Source of the DNA: Xanthomonas rydalmerensis
GTDB lineage: Bacteria > Pseudomonadota > Gammaproteobacteria > Xanthomonadales > Xanthomonadaceae
Length of the DNA: 64,000 bases
Assembly (NCBI RefSeq): GCF_033170385.1
Contig: NZ_CP126170.1
Coordinates: forward strand, 2,628,001 to 2,692,000
Reading direction: 5' to 3'
Shown here piece after piece: positions 11,292-21,720 of this stretch. The notes under the pieces were generated by a model, which had not been told where the DNA came from, did no database searches, and worked only from the letters and a program-made list of their open reading frames with translations. Made by a program: the position numbers and the translations under genes. How positions within the stretch are numbered: the first letter of the stretch is position 1; every line of letters begins with the position of its first letter.

Positions 11292-12074
11292 ATGGCCGAA
11301 GGCACTCCCAGCGACTCCCCCGTCCCGTCTTCGCCGGAAGAAGAGGTGGAGGACGACCGTTTCCTGCTGGACAAGCCGCGACAGATCCGCCAGTTGCTGC
11401 AGTCGCTGATCCAGCAGCGTTCGCAGGTCAGCGCGCACGTGGGCGGCCGCGACCAGGCCTTCTCGACCGCGCTGCTGGCGCTGGACGAGGACGAAGTGCT
11501 GCTGGACCTGAGCGTCAACGAAGCCTCCAATCGCGCCGCCGAACAGGCCGAGTACCTGCTGTGCTTCGCCCAACTGGACAAGGTACGGGTGCGTTTCCGC
11601 ATCGAACATCCCCAGCGCGTCGAACACGACGGCCAGCACGGCTTCCGCGCCCCGCTCCCGGAATCGCTGTACTACCTGCAGCGGCGCGAGCATTTCCGCC
11701 TGGAGACCCCCATCACCGACTCGCCGCTGTGCGTGCTGCGCATCGAGGACGACGCCGGCCAGGTCGAACTGAAGCTGCGCGTGGTGGACATCAGCGGCGG
11801 CGGCCTGGCGGTGGCGCTGGTGCACGGCCAGCCGATGCCGAAAGTGCAGGAGCGCTACCCGAACTGCGTGCTGCAGTTGCCCGATGCCGACGCCATCCGG
11901 CTGACCCTGCAGGTCTGCAACATGTATGTCTCCAAGCTCGCCAACGGCCAGGACACGCTGCGGGTGGGCATGCGCTTCCTGGACCTGCCGCGCGGCGCCG
12001 ACGCGGCGATCCAGCGCTACGTGTTCCGCATCGAGCGCCAGCGCAGCGCCCGCAAGAGCGGCGTGCTTTCCTGA
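11292..12074 (+). CDS. ycgR: Flagellar brake protein YcgR (PilZ domain)
   Basis: 260 aa from ATG 11292; alternative in-frame starts are GTG 11244 and ATG 11250. The N-terminal half is a YcgR-N type beta domain. The C-terminal half is a PilZ domain with both c-di-GMP binding signatures: an arginine motif (RREHFR, the RxxxR element) and DISGGG (the DxSxxG element). Proteins of this family bind c-di-GMP and slow or bias the flagellar motor through the stator or rotor. The location between a receptor and cheW, behind a sigma-28-like site, fits that role. The PDE-type gene at 23394 could lower the level of its ligand. Confidence 0.88.
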   Translation: MAEGTPSDSPVPSSPEEEVEDDRFLLDKPRQIRQLLQSLIQQRSQVSAHVGGRDQAFSTALLALDEDEVLLDLSVNEASNRAAEQAEYLLCFAQLDKVRVRFRIEHPQRVEHDGQHGFRAPLPESLYYLQRREHFRLETPITDSPLCVLRIEDDAGQVELKLRVVDISGGGLAVALVHGQPMPKVQERYPNCVLQLPDADAIRLTLQVCNMYVSKLANGQDTLRVGMRFLDLPRGADAAIQRYVFRIERQRSARKSGVLS

Positions 12075-12103
12075 ACGCCGGGCCCGGCCAACCGGCCGAG
12101 GTC

Positions 12104-12130
12104 TAAAGTTCGGCGGCCACGCGCCGATCT
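12104..12130 (+). promoter_or_regulatory. Strong sigma-28 (FliA) promoter candidate for cheW
   Basis: TAAAGTTC-N11-GCCGATCT, close to the TAAAGTTT-N11-GCCGATAA consensus with exact spacing. It is 66 nt before the cheW ATG. This is one of the best matches in the window. Confidence 0.7.
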
Positions 12131-12195
12131 AGCATCAGAGTCGCGCTTCCCCAATTCCGCCACCACCGCAATTCCGTGCGCACCAGGAGCACACG

Positions 12196-12690
12196 ATGAA
12201 CGACAAGACCACCTCCACCTCCGGCGCCACCGGCGGCGAATTCCTCAGCTTCACCCTCGGTGAAGAACACTACGGCGTGGATATCCTCAAGGTGCAGGAA
12301 ATCCGCGGCTACGACTCGGTGACCCGGGTCCCGGACGCCCCCGAGTACATCAAGGGCGTGATCAACCTGCGCGGCACCATCGTGCCGGTGATCGACCTGC
12401 GCCTGAAGCTGCGCCTGAAGGAGGCGCGCTATGACGCCTTCACCGTGATGATCGTGCTCAACGTCGAGAACCGCGTGGTCGGCATCGTCGTGGACAGCGT
12501 CTCCGACGTGATCCCGTTGAACGAAGAGCAGATCCGCCCGACCCCCGAGTTCGGCGCCGCGGTCGATACCCGCTTCATCTCCGGCATCGGCACCCAGGAC
12601 GACAAGATGTTGATCCTGCTGGACATCGAGACCCTGCTGGACAGCGCCGAGTTCGGCCAGCAGCACGCCCACGTCGACGAAGCCGCCTGA
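12196..12690 (+). CDS. cheW: Chemotaxis coupling protein CheW
   Basis: 164 aa, the normal length for CheW, which links chemoreceptors to the histidine kinase CheA at the membrane array. The single CheW domain (about residues 15-155) shows the typical strand pattern: FLSFTLGEEHYGVDILKVQEI, then VINLRGTIVPVIDLR, then the VVDSVSDVI segment. The start follows an AGGAGC ribosome site and a sigma-28-like promoter. It is followed by an intrinsic terminator, so it is probably a monocistronic unit. No cheA lies in the window; the kinase must be encoded elsewhere, probably with the flagellar genes. Confidence 0.96.
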   Translation: MNDKTTSTSGATGGEFLSFTLGEEHYGVDILKVQEIRGYDSVTRVPDAPEYIKGVINLRGTIVPVIDLRLKLRLKEARYDAFTVMIVLNVENRVVGIVVDSVSDVIPLNEEQIRPTPEFGAAVDTRFISGIGTQDDKMLILLDIETLLDSAEFGQQHAHVDEAA

Positions 12691-12717
12691 CGGCGACGGC
12701 CGGCCCGGCTGTAGACG

Positions 12718-12742
12718 AAACCCGCCTCACGGCGGGTTTTTT
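12718..12742 (+). terminator. Intrinsic terminator of cheW
   Basis: AAACCCGCC-TCAC-GGCGGGTTTTTT: a short GC stem with a tetraloop and a T6 run, 28 nt after the cheW stop. Confidence 0.9.
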
Positions 12743-12776
12743 ATTTGAAATGCGAACTGTTTATCACTTGTGAGAA

Positions 12777-12803
12777 TCAAGTTAACCGGTTTCAGGCCGA
12801 TAG
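12777..12803 (+). promoter_or_regulatory. Strong sigma-28 promoter candidate
   Basis: TCAAGTTA-N11-GCCGATAG, matching the FliA consensus in both halves with exact spacing. It lies 63 nt before the ATG of the small secreted protein at 12866. Confidence 0.7.
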
Positions 12804-12865
12804 CTGAAAGGTGGCTGGCCATCACACAGCCCTCACTTCAGCCCCCGTCCCCAAGGAGTCGTTCC

Positions 12866-13246
12866 ATGAAACCGAGCTTTCCCATGCTGCTGGTCCTGCT
12901 GCTCGCCGCCAGCCCCAGCACCTTCGCCCAGTCCCAGCAGATGATCCCGCCGGAGATGGCCACCCGCTTCGTCGGCAAGGACGGCATGGTCTGCGGCAAG
13001 GTCGAGAAGGCCAAGTACGCGCAGAACTCCGAAGGCGAGCCGACCTTCCTGTACATGGGCGGCATGTTCCCGCGCCACACCTTCTCCGCCCGCATCGCCG
13101 GCGCCGACCGCAGCAAGTTCGGCTTCGCGCCGGAGACACTGGAAGGCAAGGACGTCTGCGTGATCGGCAAGATCGAGCGCGACAGCTCGCGTGCCGAAAT
13201 CCAGGTCAGCGCGCCGTCCAGCCTGAAGCTGGCGACCATCAAGTAA
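12866..13246 (+). CDS. Small periplasmic OB-fold-like protein of unknown function
   Basis: 126 aa. The frame is open from 12770, but ATG 12866 is preceded by AAGGAG at good spacing and begins a clean signal peptide ([17 protein letters not shown], cleavage after TFAQ). The mature part of about 105 residues has a beta-rich layout: [16 protein letters not shown], a [10 protein letters not shown] turn, FSARI, a [11 protein letters not shown] strand and a final ISAPSSL-like strand. This resembles secreted OB-fold (tRNA_anti-like) proteins. Two cysteines at the starts of paired strands could form a disulfide. It sits in a chemotaxis cluster under a strong sigma-28-like site, so co-expression with motility genes is likely. 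The function is unknown. Confidence 0.8.
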   Translation: MKPSFPMLLVLLLAASPSTFAQSQQMIPPEMATRFVGKDGMVCGKVEKAKYAQNSEGEPTFLYMGGMFPRHTFSARIAGADRSKFGFAPETLEGKDVCVIGKIERDSSRAEIQVSAPSSLKLATIK

Positions 13247-13253
13247 GCCTTTG

Positions 13254-13308
13254 CGCCGCCGCGCTGGACCCGCACAGACGGTCCGGCACGGCGGCGTTTG
13301 TCGTTTTT
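13254..13308 (+). terminator. Terminator-like hairpin with T-rich tail
   Basis: CGCCGCCG (13254-13261) pairs with CGGCGGCG (13289-13296), and an inner GGACC/GGTCC stem adds stability. TTTGTCGTTTTT follows. It separates the small secreted gene from the next receptor, which has no clear promoter of its own in the remaining 40 nt, so partial read-through is plausible. Confidence 0.75.
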
Positions 13309-13346
13309 GCCCCTTGTCGCCCCCCTCCGAATTACGGGAACCGCTC

Positions 13347-15731
13347 ATGCAGTGGATAAAAGATCTCAAGGTGATGCCCAAGCTGATGCTGGCATTCGGC
13401 GTCGTGCTGGCGCTGATGCTGATCCAGGGCGTGGCCGCCTATCGCGGCCTGAACTCGCTCGACGGCGTGACCAAAGACGTATCGACGCAGGTGGTGCCGA
13501 GCGTGCGCACCGGCGGCGAAATGCGCGGCATCCTCGGCGAGTACCGCAATGCCGCCTACCAGAGCCTGATCCGCAGCAGCGATGCACTGAAGAAGGAATC
13601 GGCTGCGCGCCAGGCCGCGCTGAAGAAGCAGTTGGATACGATCCTGGCCAAGTATCCCCCCAGGATCGCCAGCCCGCAGGAAAAGGCGCTCTATGACCGC
13701 CTGGTCGCCGACTGGAAGAAGGCCAGCGCCTCCTACCAGTCCGTCGACGAAATGCTGCAGCTGGATCTGCACGACGATGCCATCGACACCTTCACCGGCG
13801 AGACCCGCACCCTGCACAACAAGGTGATGGATGACGTCATCGCCCTGATCGGCGAGAACGACCGCCAGGCCAAGACCGCGGCCGACGCCGCCAGCGGCAC
13901 CTATCGCAAGGCCGCCGCCACCCTGCTGGTCTGCCTGCTGATCGGCTTTGGCGCCGCGATCGGCATGGCCTTCCTGTTCGGCCGGATGCTGGCCAACAGC
14001 GTGCGCGATGCGGTCAAGGTCGCCAGCGATGTCGCCGGCGGCAAGCTCGACGGACATATCGACGCCAACGGCAAGGACGAAATCGGCGAGCTGATGCAGG
14101 CGCTCAAGCGCATGCAGCAGGACCTGCGCGGGCGCATCGAGCGCGACGCCGCGGTCGCCTCCGAGAACCTGCGCATCCGCACCGCGCTGGACAATTCCTC
14201 GACCGGCATGTTCATCGTCGACCTGGACTACAACATCGTCTACGCCAACCCGTCGATGCAGGGCCTGGCCGACAAGTACGCCCAGCAGATCCAATCGGTG
14301 GCGCCGGCCTTCGATTCGAGCCTGCCGCTGGTGGGCTCGCCGGTCACGGTACTGGAGTACCGCAACCAGCACGACCCCAAGACCCTGTCGGAGCTGGAAA
14401 AGAACGGCGTCATGGAGCGCGAGATGGTCTATGCCGACACGCGCATCGCCCAGACCATCACCGCCATCCGCGATGCGCATGGCAACCACATCGGCTTCGT
14501 CTGCGAAGCGCGCGACCGCACCCTGGAAGCGCAGGTCGAGCAGGAAGTGGCCAAGATCGTGCGCGAGGCCGCCGCCGGCGACCTCAGCGGGCGCGTCGGC
14601 GTGGAAGGCAAGCACGGCTTCTTCCTGCAGCTGGCGCAGCAGCTCAACGGCCTGCTGCAGGCCAACGGCGACAGCATCGGCGAAGTGTCCAAGCTGCTGA
14701 CCGCGCTGTCGCAGGGCGACCTCACCGCGCGCATGCACGGCGACTTCCAGGGCGTGTTCGCGACCATGCGCGACGATGCCAACGCCACCGCCGAGCAGCT
14801 GGCGGCCATCGTCGGCCGCATCCAGCAGTCGGCGAACGCGATCAACGCCGCGGCCGGCGAGATCGCCGCCGGCAATGACGACCTGTCGCGCCGCACCGAG
14901 CAGCAGGCCGCCAACCTGGAAGAGACCGCCGCGTCGATGGAGGAACTGACCTCCACCGTGCGCCAGAACGCCGAACATGCGCGTCAGGCCAACCAGCTGG
15001 CCGCAGGCGCGGCCTCGGTGGCCTCGCAGGGCGGCGACGTGGTCGGCCGCGTGGTCGAGACCATGAGCGGCATCGAGGCGTCCTCTAAGAAGATCGGCGA
15101 CATCATCTCGGTGATCGACGGCATCGCCTTCCAGACCAACATCCTGGCGCTCAACGCCGCGGTGGAAGCGGCGCGTGCCGGCGAACAGGGCCGCGGCTTT
15201 GCGGTGGTGGCCAGCGAAGTGCGCACCCTCGCCCAGCGCTCGGCCAACGCCGCCAAGGAGATCAAGGGCCTGATCGACGCTTCCGTGGGCCAGGTGACCA
15301 ACGGCTCGACCCTGGTGCGCCAGGCCGGCCAGACCATGACCGAGATCGTCGCCTCCGTGCAGCGCGTCACCGACATCATGGGCGAGATCGCCGCCGCCTC
15401 GCAGGAGCAGTCGGCCGGCATCGAGCAGGTCAACCAGACCGTCACCCAGATGGACGAGACCACCCAGCAGAACGCCGCCCTGGTGGAAGAAGCCACCGCC
15501 GCAGCGCGCTCGATGGAAGAACAGGCCGGTCAGCTGACCGAGGCCGTGTCGATCTTCCGCGTCGAGCAGTCGGCCCAGGCCGCGGTGGTGCATGCACCGC
15601 AAGCCGTGGCCGCGCCCCGTCCGGCACCGGTGGCGAAGAAGCCTGCGGCTGCCGCCTCCGCCAAGCCGGCGCCGGTGCGCGCCCGCAAGGTCGAACCGGC
15701 GCTGGCCGATTCCGACTGGCAGGAGTTCTGA
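13347..15731 (+). CDS. Methyl-accepting chemotaxis protein with 4HB sensor and cytoplasmic PAS
   Basis: 794 aa from ATG 13347, where [17 protein letters not shown] gives the usual short cytoplasmic N-tail; the frame is open further upstream. TM1 is about residues 12-32, followed by a four-helix-bundle periplasmic domain to about 185, TM2 at about 190-212 and a HAMP. A PAS-like domain at about 275-395 ([32 protein letters not shown]) is homologous to that of the receptor at 9024. HAMP-like GDLTARM follows, then the signalling domain with an intact tip near residue 594. The protein ends DWQEF. Periplasmic and PAS inputs in one chain suggest dual sensing. Confidence 0.94.
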   Translation: MQWIKDLKVMPKLMLAFGVVLALMLIQGVAAYRGLNSLDGVTKDVSTQVVPSVRTGGEMRGILGEYRNAAYQSLIRSSDALKKESAARQAALKKQLDTILAKYPPRIASPQEKALYDRLVADWKKASASYQSVDEMLQLDLHDDAIDTFTGETRTLHNKVMDDVIALIGENDRQAKTAADAASGTYRKAAATLLVCLLIGFGAAIGMAFLFGRMLANSVRDAVKVASDVAGGKLDGHIDANGKDEIGELMQALKRMQQDLRGRIERDAAVASENLRIRTALDNSSTGMFIVDLDYNIVYANPSMQGLADKYAQQIQSVAPAFDSSLPLVGSPVTVLEYRNQHDPKTLSELEKNGVMEREMVYADTRIAQTITAIRDAHGNHIGFVCEARDRTLEAQVEQEVAKIVREAAAGDLSGRVGVEGKHGFFLQLAQQLNGLLQANGDSIGEVSKLLTALSQGDLTARMHGDFQGVFATMRDDANATAEQLAAIVGRIQQSANAINAAAGEIAAGNDDLSRRTEQQAANLEETAASMEELTSTVRQNAEHARQANQLAAGAASVASQGGDVVGRVVETMSGIEASSKKIGDIISVIDGIAFQTNILALNAAVEAARAGEQGRGFAVVASEVRTLAQRSANAAKEIKGLIDASVGQVTNGSTLVRQAGQTMTEIVASVQRVTDIMGEIAAASQEQSAGIEQVNQTVTQMDETTQQNAALVEEATAAARSMEEQAGQLTEAVSIFRVEQSAQAAVVHAPQAVAAPRPAPVAKKPAAAASAKPAPVRARKVEPALADSDWQEF

Positions 15732-15761
15732 GACCGGCCCGACCTGTCGCTGCATCCCTCT

Positions 15762-15788
15762 CCCCGGCCTCGCGCCGGGGATTTTTTT
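15762..15788 (+). terminator. Intrinsic terminator after receptor
   Basis: CCCCGGC-CTCGC-GCCGGGG followed by ATTTTTTT, 31 nt after the stop codon. Confidence 0.9.
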
Positions 15789-15838
15789 GATGGCCGCGTC
15801 GGCGCGCGGATTGTCTACGAATCGATCGCGCCGCGCGC

Positions 15839-15866
15839 TCAATTTCATCGTTCCCGGGGCCGTTAA
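15839..15866 (+). promoter_or_regulatory. Candidate sigma-28 promoter
   Basis: TCAATTTC with GCCGTTAA 16 nt after the TCAA. Spacing is one base long and 7 of 8 bases match in the -10 half. It is 32 nt before the next receptor ATG. Confidence 0.5.
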
Positions 15867-15897
15867 ATCCCTGGGATCCTTTCCAAGGAACAGGTCG

Positions 15898-18123
15898 ATG
15901 TCGTCTCGCTCGTTGCTCACCCGCCTCTCGGATCTGCCGCTGCGCCGCAAGTTCCTGTGGCAGACCGTGTTGTTGGGCGCCGGGATCGTCCTGCTGGCGG
16001 TGATCGCCGCGCGGATGCAGTACCTGGACATCCGCAACACGCGCGAGCAGGCGCTGAAGAGCCAGATCGAGCTGGCGCTGGGCGTGGTACGCGCCTATGC
16101 GGCCGAGGTGGACAAGGGCAGCATGCCGCTGGCGGAGGCGCAGCGCACCGCCCTGCGCACCCTGGAGTCGATGCGCGCCCGCGACGGCGTGGACTACTTC
16201 TACGTGCACGACCTGCATCCGACCATGCTGATGCACCCCACCCGCAAGGATCTGATCGGCAAGGACATCGGCCAGGTGCTCAGCGCCGACGGCAAGCCGA
16301 TCTTCCGCGAGTTCGTCAAGGTGGCCGAGGCCGGCGGCGGCTACGTCGACTACCTGTGGCCCAAGCCCGGCAACGAGACGCCGGTGGAGAAAGTTTCCTA
16401 CAACGCCCCGTTCGCGCCCTGGCACTGGGTGATCGGCACCGGCGTCTACATGGACGACGTGCAGGCGCAGGCGCTGATCTTCACCGGGGTGATGACCCTG
16501 GCCGGCGGCATCCTGGTGCTGCTCGCCTTCGGCATCAACTGGCTGATCGGCAGTTCGGTGCTGCGGCCGGTGTCGCGCAGCCTGGAGGCGATCCGCGCGG
16601 TGTCGCGCGGCGACCTCAGCGTGCGCATCGACAACCCCGGCCGCGACGAGACCGGCGAAATGCTGCGCGCCACCGGCGAGATGATCCGGATGCTGGAGCG
16701 CTTCTCCAGCGAGACCGCCCGGATGGCCGTGCTGCATGCCGACAAGGACATGTCCCACCGCATGCCGGAGGATTTCCCCGGCGTGTACGGCGAACTGGCC
16801 GCCAGCATCAACCGCATGATGTTCGAGCACCTGGACGCCATCGTCGACGCCATCGCCGTGCTCAACGAATACGCCAACGGTGATCTGCGCCGCGACGCGC
16901 GCCGCCTGCCCGGCAGCCGCGCGGTGCTGCACGAATCCATGGATGCCGCCAAGGCCAGCCTGCTGGCGATCAATACCGAGATCAAGCGTCTGGCCGCCGC
17001 TGCTGCGGCCGGCGACTTCAGCGTGCGCGGCGACGCCGAACGCTTCCAGCACGACTTCCGATTGATGGTGCAGGACCTCAACGCGATGATGGAGGTCAGC
17101 GACCGCAACCTGGGCAAGCTCTCGGCGCTGCTGCAGGCGATCGCCGCCGGCGACCTGAGCGCGCGCATGCAGGGCGACTTCCATGGCGTGTTCGCGCGGA
17201 TGCGCGAGGATGCCAACACCACCGCCGACCAGCTCGCCGATATCGTCGGCCGCATCCAGGCCGCGGCGCGCAGCATCCACGGCGCCACCACCGAACTGGC
17301 CGGCGGCAACGAGGACCTGTCGCGCCGCACCGAACAGCAGGCAGCCAACCTGGAAGAGACCGCTGCCTCGATGGAGGAACTGACCTCCACCGTGAAGCAG
17401 AACGCCGAGCACGCGCGCCAGGCCAACCAACTGGCGGCTGGGGCGGCGTCGGTGGCCTCGCAGGGCGGCGAGGTGGTCGGCAGAGTGGTCGAGACCATGA
17501 GCGGCATCGAGGCGTCGTCGAAGAAGATCGCCGACATCATCAGCGTCATCGACGGCATCGCCTTCCAGACCAACATCCTGGCCTTGAACGCCGCGGTGGA
17601 AGCCGCCCGCGCAGGGGAGCAGGGCCGCGGCTTCGCCGTGGTCGCCACCGAAGTGCGGACCCTGGCGCAGCGCTCGGCCAATGCCGCCAAGGAAATCAAG
17701 ACGCTGATCGACGACTCGGTGGGCCGCGTGAGCGAGGGCTCGGTCCTGGTCGACCAGGCCGGCCGCACCATGCAGGAGATCGTCGCCTCGGTGCAGCGCG
17801 TCACCGACATCATGGGCGAAATTTCCGCCGCCTCGCAGGAGCAGTCGATGGGCATCGAGCAGGTCAGCCGCACCGTGGCACAGATGGACCAGGCGATCCA
17901 GCAGAACGTCGCCGTGGTCGAGGAGGCCAGCGCCTCGGCGCGGGCGCTGGAAGAGCAAGGCCGCCGGCTCGGCGAGGCCGCAGCGGTGTTCCGCCTGGAC
18001 GCGGTGTCGGCACATGCGGACGGCGCTGCGGCGCTCACGCCTGCCGCAGCGGCACGGAGCGCGGCGCGATCGGCCCCGCTGCGGCTGGTCCGCACGGCGG
18101 CCCCGGCCATCGAGGCCGATTGA
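15898..18123 (+). CDS. Methyl-accepting chemotaxis protein with single-Cache (sCache_2) sensor
   Basis: 741 aa from ATG 15898, preceded by AAGGA. TM1 is about residues 20-38. The periplasmic region at about 40-185 has the sCache_2 pattern: a long helix, [25 protein letters not shown], and the closing [13 protein letters not shown]. Members of that family bind small organic acids such as C2-C3 carboxylates, but the ligand here is unknown. TM2 (about 195-217) and a HAMP follow. The linker is the type B block nearly identical to that of the receptor at 2806. The signalling tip is intact. Late in the domain, [30 protein letters not shown] departs from its siblings. The C-terminus (APAIEAD) has no WQEF. 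Confidence 0.94.
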   Translation: MSSRSLLTRLSDLPLRRKFLWQTVLLGAGIVLLAVIAARMQYLDIRNTREQALKSQIELALGVVRAYAAEVDKGSMPLAEAQRTALRTLESMRARDGVDYFYVHDLHPTMLMHPTRKDLIGKDIGQVLSADGKPIFREFVKVAEAGGGYVDYLWPKPGNETPVEKVSYNAPFAPWHWVIGTGVYMDDVQAQALIFTGVMTLAGGILVLLAFGINWLIGSSVLRPVSRSLEAIRAVSRGDLSVRIDNPGRDETGEMLRATGEMIRMLERFSSETARMAVLHADKDMSHRMPEDFPGVYGELAASINRMMFEHLDAIVDAIAVLNEYANGDLRRDARRLPGSRAVLHESMDAAKASLLAINTEIKRLAAAAAAGDFSVRGDAERFQHDFRLMVQDLNAMMEVSDRNLGKLSALLQAIAAGDLSARMQGDFHGVFARMREDANTTADQLADIVGRIQAAARSIHGATTELAGGNEDLSRRTEQQAANLEETAASMEELTSTVKQNAEHARQANQLAAGAASVASQGGEVVGRVVETMSGIEASSKKIADIISVIDGIAFQTNILALNAAVEAARAGEQGRGFAVVATEVRTLAQRSANAAKEIKTLIDDSVGRVSEGSVLVDQAGRTMQEIVASVQRVTDIMGEISAASQEQSMGIEQVSRTVAQMDQAIQQNVAVVEEASASARALEEQGRRLGEAAAVFRLDAVSAHADGAAALTPAAAARSAARSAPLRLVRTAAPAIEAD

Positions 18124-18512
18124 GCGGACGTACCGCTGCCATAGAAACGATCAGGCACGGCATGGCGATTTACCCCCTGGCGCGGTTCAAGCAATCGCCG
18201 CGCTAGTCGATATCAGGATCACGCCACGTGATCCGCGCATGACATCGCCGGGTCACGACCGCGACCGTTCAGGGAGCACGTGATGCCTTGCTGTCCATCT
18301 TCACCGTCGTCCAGTCGCATGCCGCCGCGTCGCGGCGCCGCATGCGCGCAGATCCTGCGCACGGTTCCGCGCCGGCCGTCCCCGCGGCGCCACGCGCGCC
18401 TGGCGCGGAGCGGCCTCGACCGGCAGCCTGCCGCCCCGCCCCGCGTCCGCCGGCTGACGCCGCGGCCGCCATCGCTCCGCTTTTCCACCCCGTTACCGCA
18501 CATGGAATGCCC
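18124..18512. other. 389-nt intergenic region with candidate promoter
   Basis: No gene is supported. A candidate sigma-28 site lies at 18187-18213, leaving a long leader of about 290 nt before the next ATG. The leader is GC-rich; its apparent coding potential in the receptor frame (rich in Ala/Pro/Arg) lacks similarity to receptor N-termini, so I do not extend the gene. Confidence 0.5.
18187..18213 (+). promoter_or_regulatory. Candidate sigma-28 promoter
   Basis: TCAAG with exact N15 spacing to GTCGATAT, 6 of 8 in the -10 half. It is about 300 nt upstream of the receptor at 18513. Confidence 0.45.
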
Positions 18513-20756
18513 ATGAACGTGCTCTCGCACCTGAAAATCCGCGACAAGCTGATCGGCGCCTTCGTCCTGACCACACTGCTGACGCTGGTGCTGGGCGCGT
18601 TCACCTATTCCCGCACCAACCTGTCGATCGCCGAACTCAAGCACATCGAGCACGACTGGGTGCCGGCAACCCAGGCCCTGTCCGAGGTGCGCGCGCAGCT
18701 GGGCGAGTTCCGCACCTACGAGCTGGCGCAGCTGTCGCGCGCCGACGATGCCCAGGCCCAGGCCGACTACTTCAAGCGCATGCAGAAGGTGCGCACCGAG
18801 GTGGCGAAGAACCAGCAGGTCATCGCGGCGATGATGCGCGACCCCAAGCAGGTCCAGATGTACGCCGGTGTCCAGGAAACGCTGAACGCCTATCTGCAGG
18901 CCAACACCGACATGGGCACCGCCTTGCGCGCCGGTGACGTGGCGGCGGCGCAGACGATCTCCGACACCCGGTCGCGTGCGCTGCGGCGGACCCTGTTCGA
19001 GCGCATCGTGGCGCTGACCCAGTACAACGTCGCCGAACTGAACCGGGAGATGGATCGCGCCGACAGCCAGATGGCCAATACCAAGACCCTGATCCTGGCG
19101 CTGCTCGGGCTGGCCGTGCTGTTCGCCGGCGTCACCGCCTGGCTGATCGCGCGCGGCATCGCGCGCCAGTTGCACGCCGCCAAGCGCCTGTCGCAGGCGG
19201 TGGCCCGCGGCGAACTGGAAGGCGCCACCTACCCGCACGGCAAGGACGAGATCGGCGAGCTGATGGACGACATGCTGGTCATGCGCTCGCGCATCCACGC
19301 GGTGATCCGCGCGCAGGACGAGATGGCGCAGCAGCACGCGCACGGCACCATCAGCTACCGCATCGACGAGAACGCCTTCCCCGGCGAGTACGGGCAGATG
19401 GTCAAGGGCACCAACGAGTTGGTCGCCTCGCACATCGCGGTGAAGATGCGCCTGCTGCAGATCATCCAGCGCTACGCGATCGGCGACCTGTCCGAGGACA
19501 TGGACCGGCTGCCCGGCGAAAAGGCCGTGCTCACCGAAACCATGGACATGGCCAAGCAGAACCTGACCGCGATGAGCGAGCAGATCAAGCAACTGGCGGA
19601 GGCGGCCGCGGCCGGCGCGTTCGGCACGCGCGGCGATGCCGACCGCTTCCAGTTCGGCTTCCGCGCCATGGTGCAGGACCTCAACGCGATGATGGCGGTC
19701 AGCGACCGCAACCTGGGCGAGCTGTCGACGCTGCTGCAGTCGATCGCCGCCGGCGACCTCACCGCGCGCATGCACGGCGAGTACCACGGCGTGTTCGCCG
19801 CGCTGCGCGACGACGCCAACGCCACCGCCGCGCAACTGGCGGCCATCGTCGGCCGCATCCAGGCCGCCGCCGCCAACATCAATGTCGCCTCGACCGAGAT
19901 CGCCGCCGGCAACGACGACCTGTCGCGTCGCACCGAACAGCAGGCGGCCAGCCTGGAACGCACCGCCGCGTCGATGGAAGAGCTGACCTCCACCGTCAAG
20001 CAGAACGCCGAGAATGCGCGCCAGGCCAACCAGCTCGCCGCCGGCGCCGCCGCAGTCGCCTCGCAGGGTGGCGACGTGGTCGGCCAGGTGGTCACCACCA
20101 TGAACGGCATCGAGGCCTCCTCGAAGAAGATCGCCGACATCATCGGCGTCATCGATGGCATCGCCTTCCAGACCAATATCCTGGCGCTCAACGCCGCAGT
20201 GGAGGCCGCCCGTGCCGGCGACCAGGGCCGCGGTTTCGCCGTGGTCGCCAGCGAAGTGCGCACCCTCGCCCAGCGCTCGGCCAGTGCCGCCAAGGAGATC
20301 AAGGGCTTGATCGACGAGTCGGTCGGCCGCGTCGCCGAAGGCTCGGCGCTGGTCGACCAGGCCGGCCGCACCATGAGCGAGATCGTGACCTCGGTGCGGC
20401 GCGTCACCGACATCATGGGCGAGATCGCCGCCGCGTCGCAGGAGCAGTCCGCCGGCATCGAGCAGGTCAACCGGACCGTGACGGAGATGGACGAGAGCAC
20501 CCAGCAGAACGCCGCCCTGGTCGAGGAAGCCACCGCCGCGGCGCGCTCGATGCAGGACCAGGCCGGGCAACTCGGCGCGGCCATCGCCGCGTTCAAGCTG
20601 GACACTTACCACGGTGTCGCCGCCAACGCGCCCACGGTGCAAGCCGCGCCCGCCCCGGCCCGCGGCAGACCCCGGCAGGCGACACGGCCGCGCCCCGTCG
20701 CCGCAGTCGCCGCGGGCGCTTCCACCGCCAGCGAGGCCCAGTGGCAGGAGTTCTGA
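18513..20756 (+). CDS. Methyl-accepting chemotaxis protein, 4HB type, linker type A
   Basis: 747 aa from ATG 18513 (an ATG two codons upstream is also possible). The N-tail [17 protein letters not shown] leads into TM1 (about residues 13-30). A 4HB_MCP-like periplasmic bundle to about 188 contains [20 protein letters not shown], which is typical of that fold. TM2 is about 190-212, followed by a HAMP and the type A linker (SYRIDEna[18 protein letters not shown]). The signalling tip is intact near residue 550. One methylation-helix site reads [12 protein letters not shown] where the siblings have [12 protein letters not shown], losing a Glu in a probable adaptation segment. The protein ends QWQEF, a CheR-tether type pentapeptide. 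cheR follows 97 nt downstream. Confidence 0.94.
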   Translation: MNVLSHLKIRDKLIGAFVLTTLLTLVLGAFTYSRTNLSIAELKHIEHDWVPATQALSEVRAQLGEFRTYELAQLSRADDAQAQADYFKRMQKVRTEVAKNQQVIAAMMRDPKQVQMYAGVQETLNAYLQANTDMGTALRAGDVAAAQTISDTRSRALRRTLFERIVALTQYNVAELNREMDRADSQMANTKTLILALLGLAVLFAGVTAWLIARGIARQLHAAKRLSQAVARGELEGATYPHGKDEIGELMDDMLVMRSRIHAVIRAQDEMAQQHAHGTISYRIDENAFPGEYGQMVKGTNELVASHIAVKMRLLQIIQRYAIGDLSEDMDRLPGEKAVLTETMDMAKQNLTAMSEQIKQLAEAAAAGAFGTRGDADRFQFGFRAMVQDLNAMMAVSDRNLGELSTLLQSIAAGDLTARMHGEYHGVFAALRDDANATAAQLAAIVGRIQAAAANINVASTEIAAGNDDLSRRTEQQAASLERTAASMEELTSTVKQNAENARQANQLAAGAAAVASQGGDVVGQVVTTMNGIEASSKKIADIIGVIDGIAFQTNILALNAAVEAARAGDQGRGFAVVASEVRTLAQRSASAAKEIKGLIDESVGRVAEGSALVDQAGRTMSEIVTSVRRVTDIMGEIAAASQEQSAGIEQVNRTVTEMDESTQQNAALVEEATAAARSMQDQAGQLGAAIAAFKLDTYHGVAANAPTVQAAPAPARGRPRQATRPRPVAAVAAGASTASEAQWQEF

Positions 20757-20798
20757 ACCGATACACCCTTGCTGATGGCCGTCGCTGAACGCCGGCTG

Positions 20799-20825
20799 TC
20801 AATTTCGGCCGGTGCCGGCCGATAA
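20799..20825 (+). promoter_or_regulatory. Strong sigma-28 promoter candidate for cheRDB
   Basis: TCAATTTC-N11-GCCGATAA: a perfect -10 half and canonical spacing, 28 nt before the cheR ATG. This is the best -10 match in the window. Confidence 0.72.
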
Positions 20826-20853
20826 CCCGAGTGACCGAGCATCGCTGCACACC

Positions 20854-21720
20854 ATGGCCATCCAGACTCCTGCTTCGCCCTCTTCCGGCTCCGACAATCG
20901 CGACTTCGACTTCAGCGATCGCGATTTCAAGCGGGTCTGCGACCTCATCTACCAGAAGGCCGGCATCGCGTTGGCCCCGGCCAAGCGCGACATGGTCTAC
21001 GGCCGACTGTCGCGACGCCTGCGCGTGCTGGGCCTGCGCTCGTTCCGCGACTACCTGGACTGGCTGGAGCGCGACGGCGGCGACGAGTGGGAGGCGTTCA
21101 CCAACGCGCTGACCACCAACCTGACTTCGTTCTTCCGCGAGCCGCACCATTTCGAGCGGCTGCGCGAAGAGTTGCAGAAGCACTCCAGCGCCGCGCCGCT
21201 GAAGATCTGGTCCTGCGCCGCCTCCACCGGCGAGGAGCCCTACTCGCTGGCGATCACCGCCTGCGAGGCCTTCGGCACGCTGACCCCGCCGGTGCGGATC
21301 CTCGCCACCGACGTCGACACCCAGGTGCTGGCCACCGCCTCGCGCGGCGTGTACGCGCTGGAGCGCGTCGCCAGCCTGGACCCCGCCCTCAAGCGCAAGT
21401 ACTTCCAGCGCGGCAGCGGCGCCAACGAGGGCCAGTGCCGGGTGCTGCCGGCGCTGCGCGACCTGCTCGAGTTCCGCCAGCTCAACCTGCTGGAACCGCG
21501 CTACGACGTCGCCGGCCCGTACCTGGCGCTGTTCTGCCGCAATGTGATGATCTATTTCGACAAGCCCACCCAGCGCGGCATCCTGTCGCGGCTGATCCCG
21601 CACCTGGACGACGACGGCATGCTCTACACCGGCCATTCGGAGAACTATCTGCATGCGGCCGACCTGATCCAGCCCTGTGGCCGCACGCTGTACCGTCGGG
21701 CGCAAAAGGATCGCGCATGA
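20854..21720 (+). CDS. cheR: Chemotaxis protein methyltransferase CheR
   Basis: 288 aa. It uses S-adenosylmethionine to methylate glutamates on chemoreceptor signalling helices for adaptation. The N-terminal helical domain (about residues 20-85) contains [20 protein letters not shown]. The Rossmann domain has [15 protein letters not shown] (SAM motif I), [11 protein letters not shown] and [10 protein letters not shown], all characteristic of CheR. ATG 20854 was preferred to an upstream GTG at 20812 because the latter lies upstream of the -10 element. The stop overlaps the cheD start by 4 nt. A beta-subdomain that grips xWxxF pentapeptides is expected in the Rossmann part, matching the WQEF tails of four local receptors. 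Confidence 0.96.
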   Translation: MAIQTPASPSSGSDNRDFDFSDRDFKRVCDLIYQKAGIALAPAKRDMVYGRLSRRLRVLGLRSFRDYLDWLERDGGDEWEAFTNALTTNLTSFFREPHHFERLREELQKHSSAAPLKIWSCAASTGEEPYSLAITACEAFGTLTPPVRILATDVDTQVLATASRGVYALERVASLDPALKRKYFQRGSGANEGQCRVLPALRDLLEFRQLNLLEPRYDVAGPYLALFCRNVMIYFDKPTQRGILSRLIPHLDDDGMLYTGHSENYLHAADLIQPCGRTLYRRAQKDRA

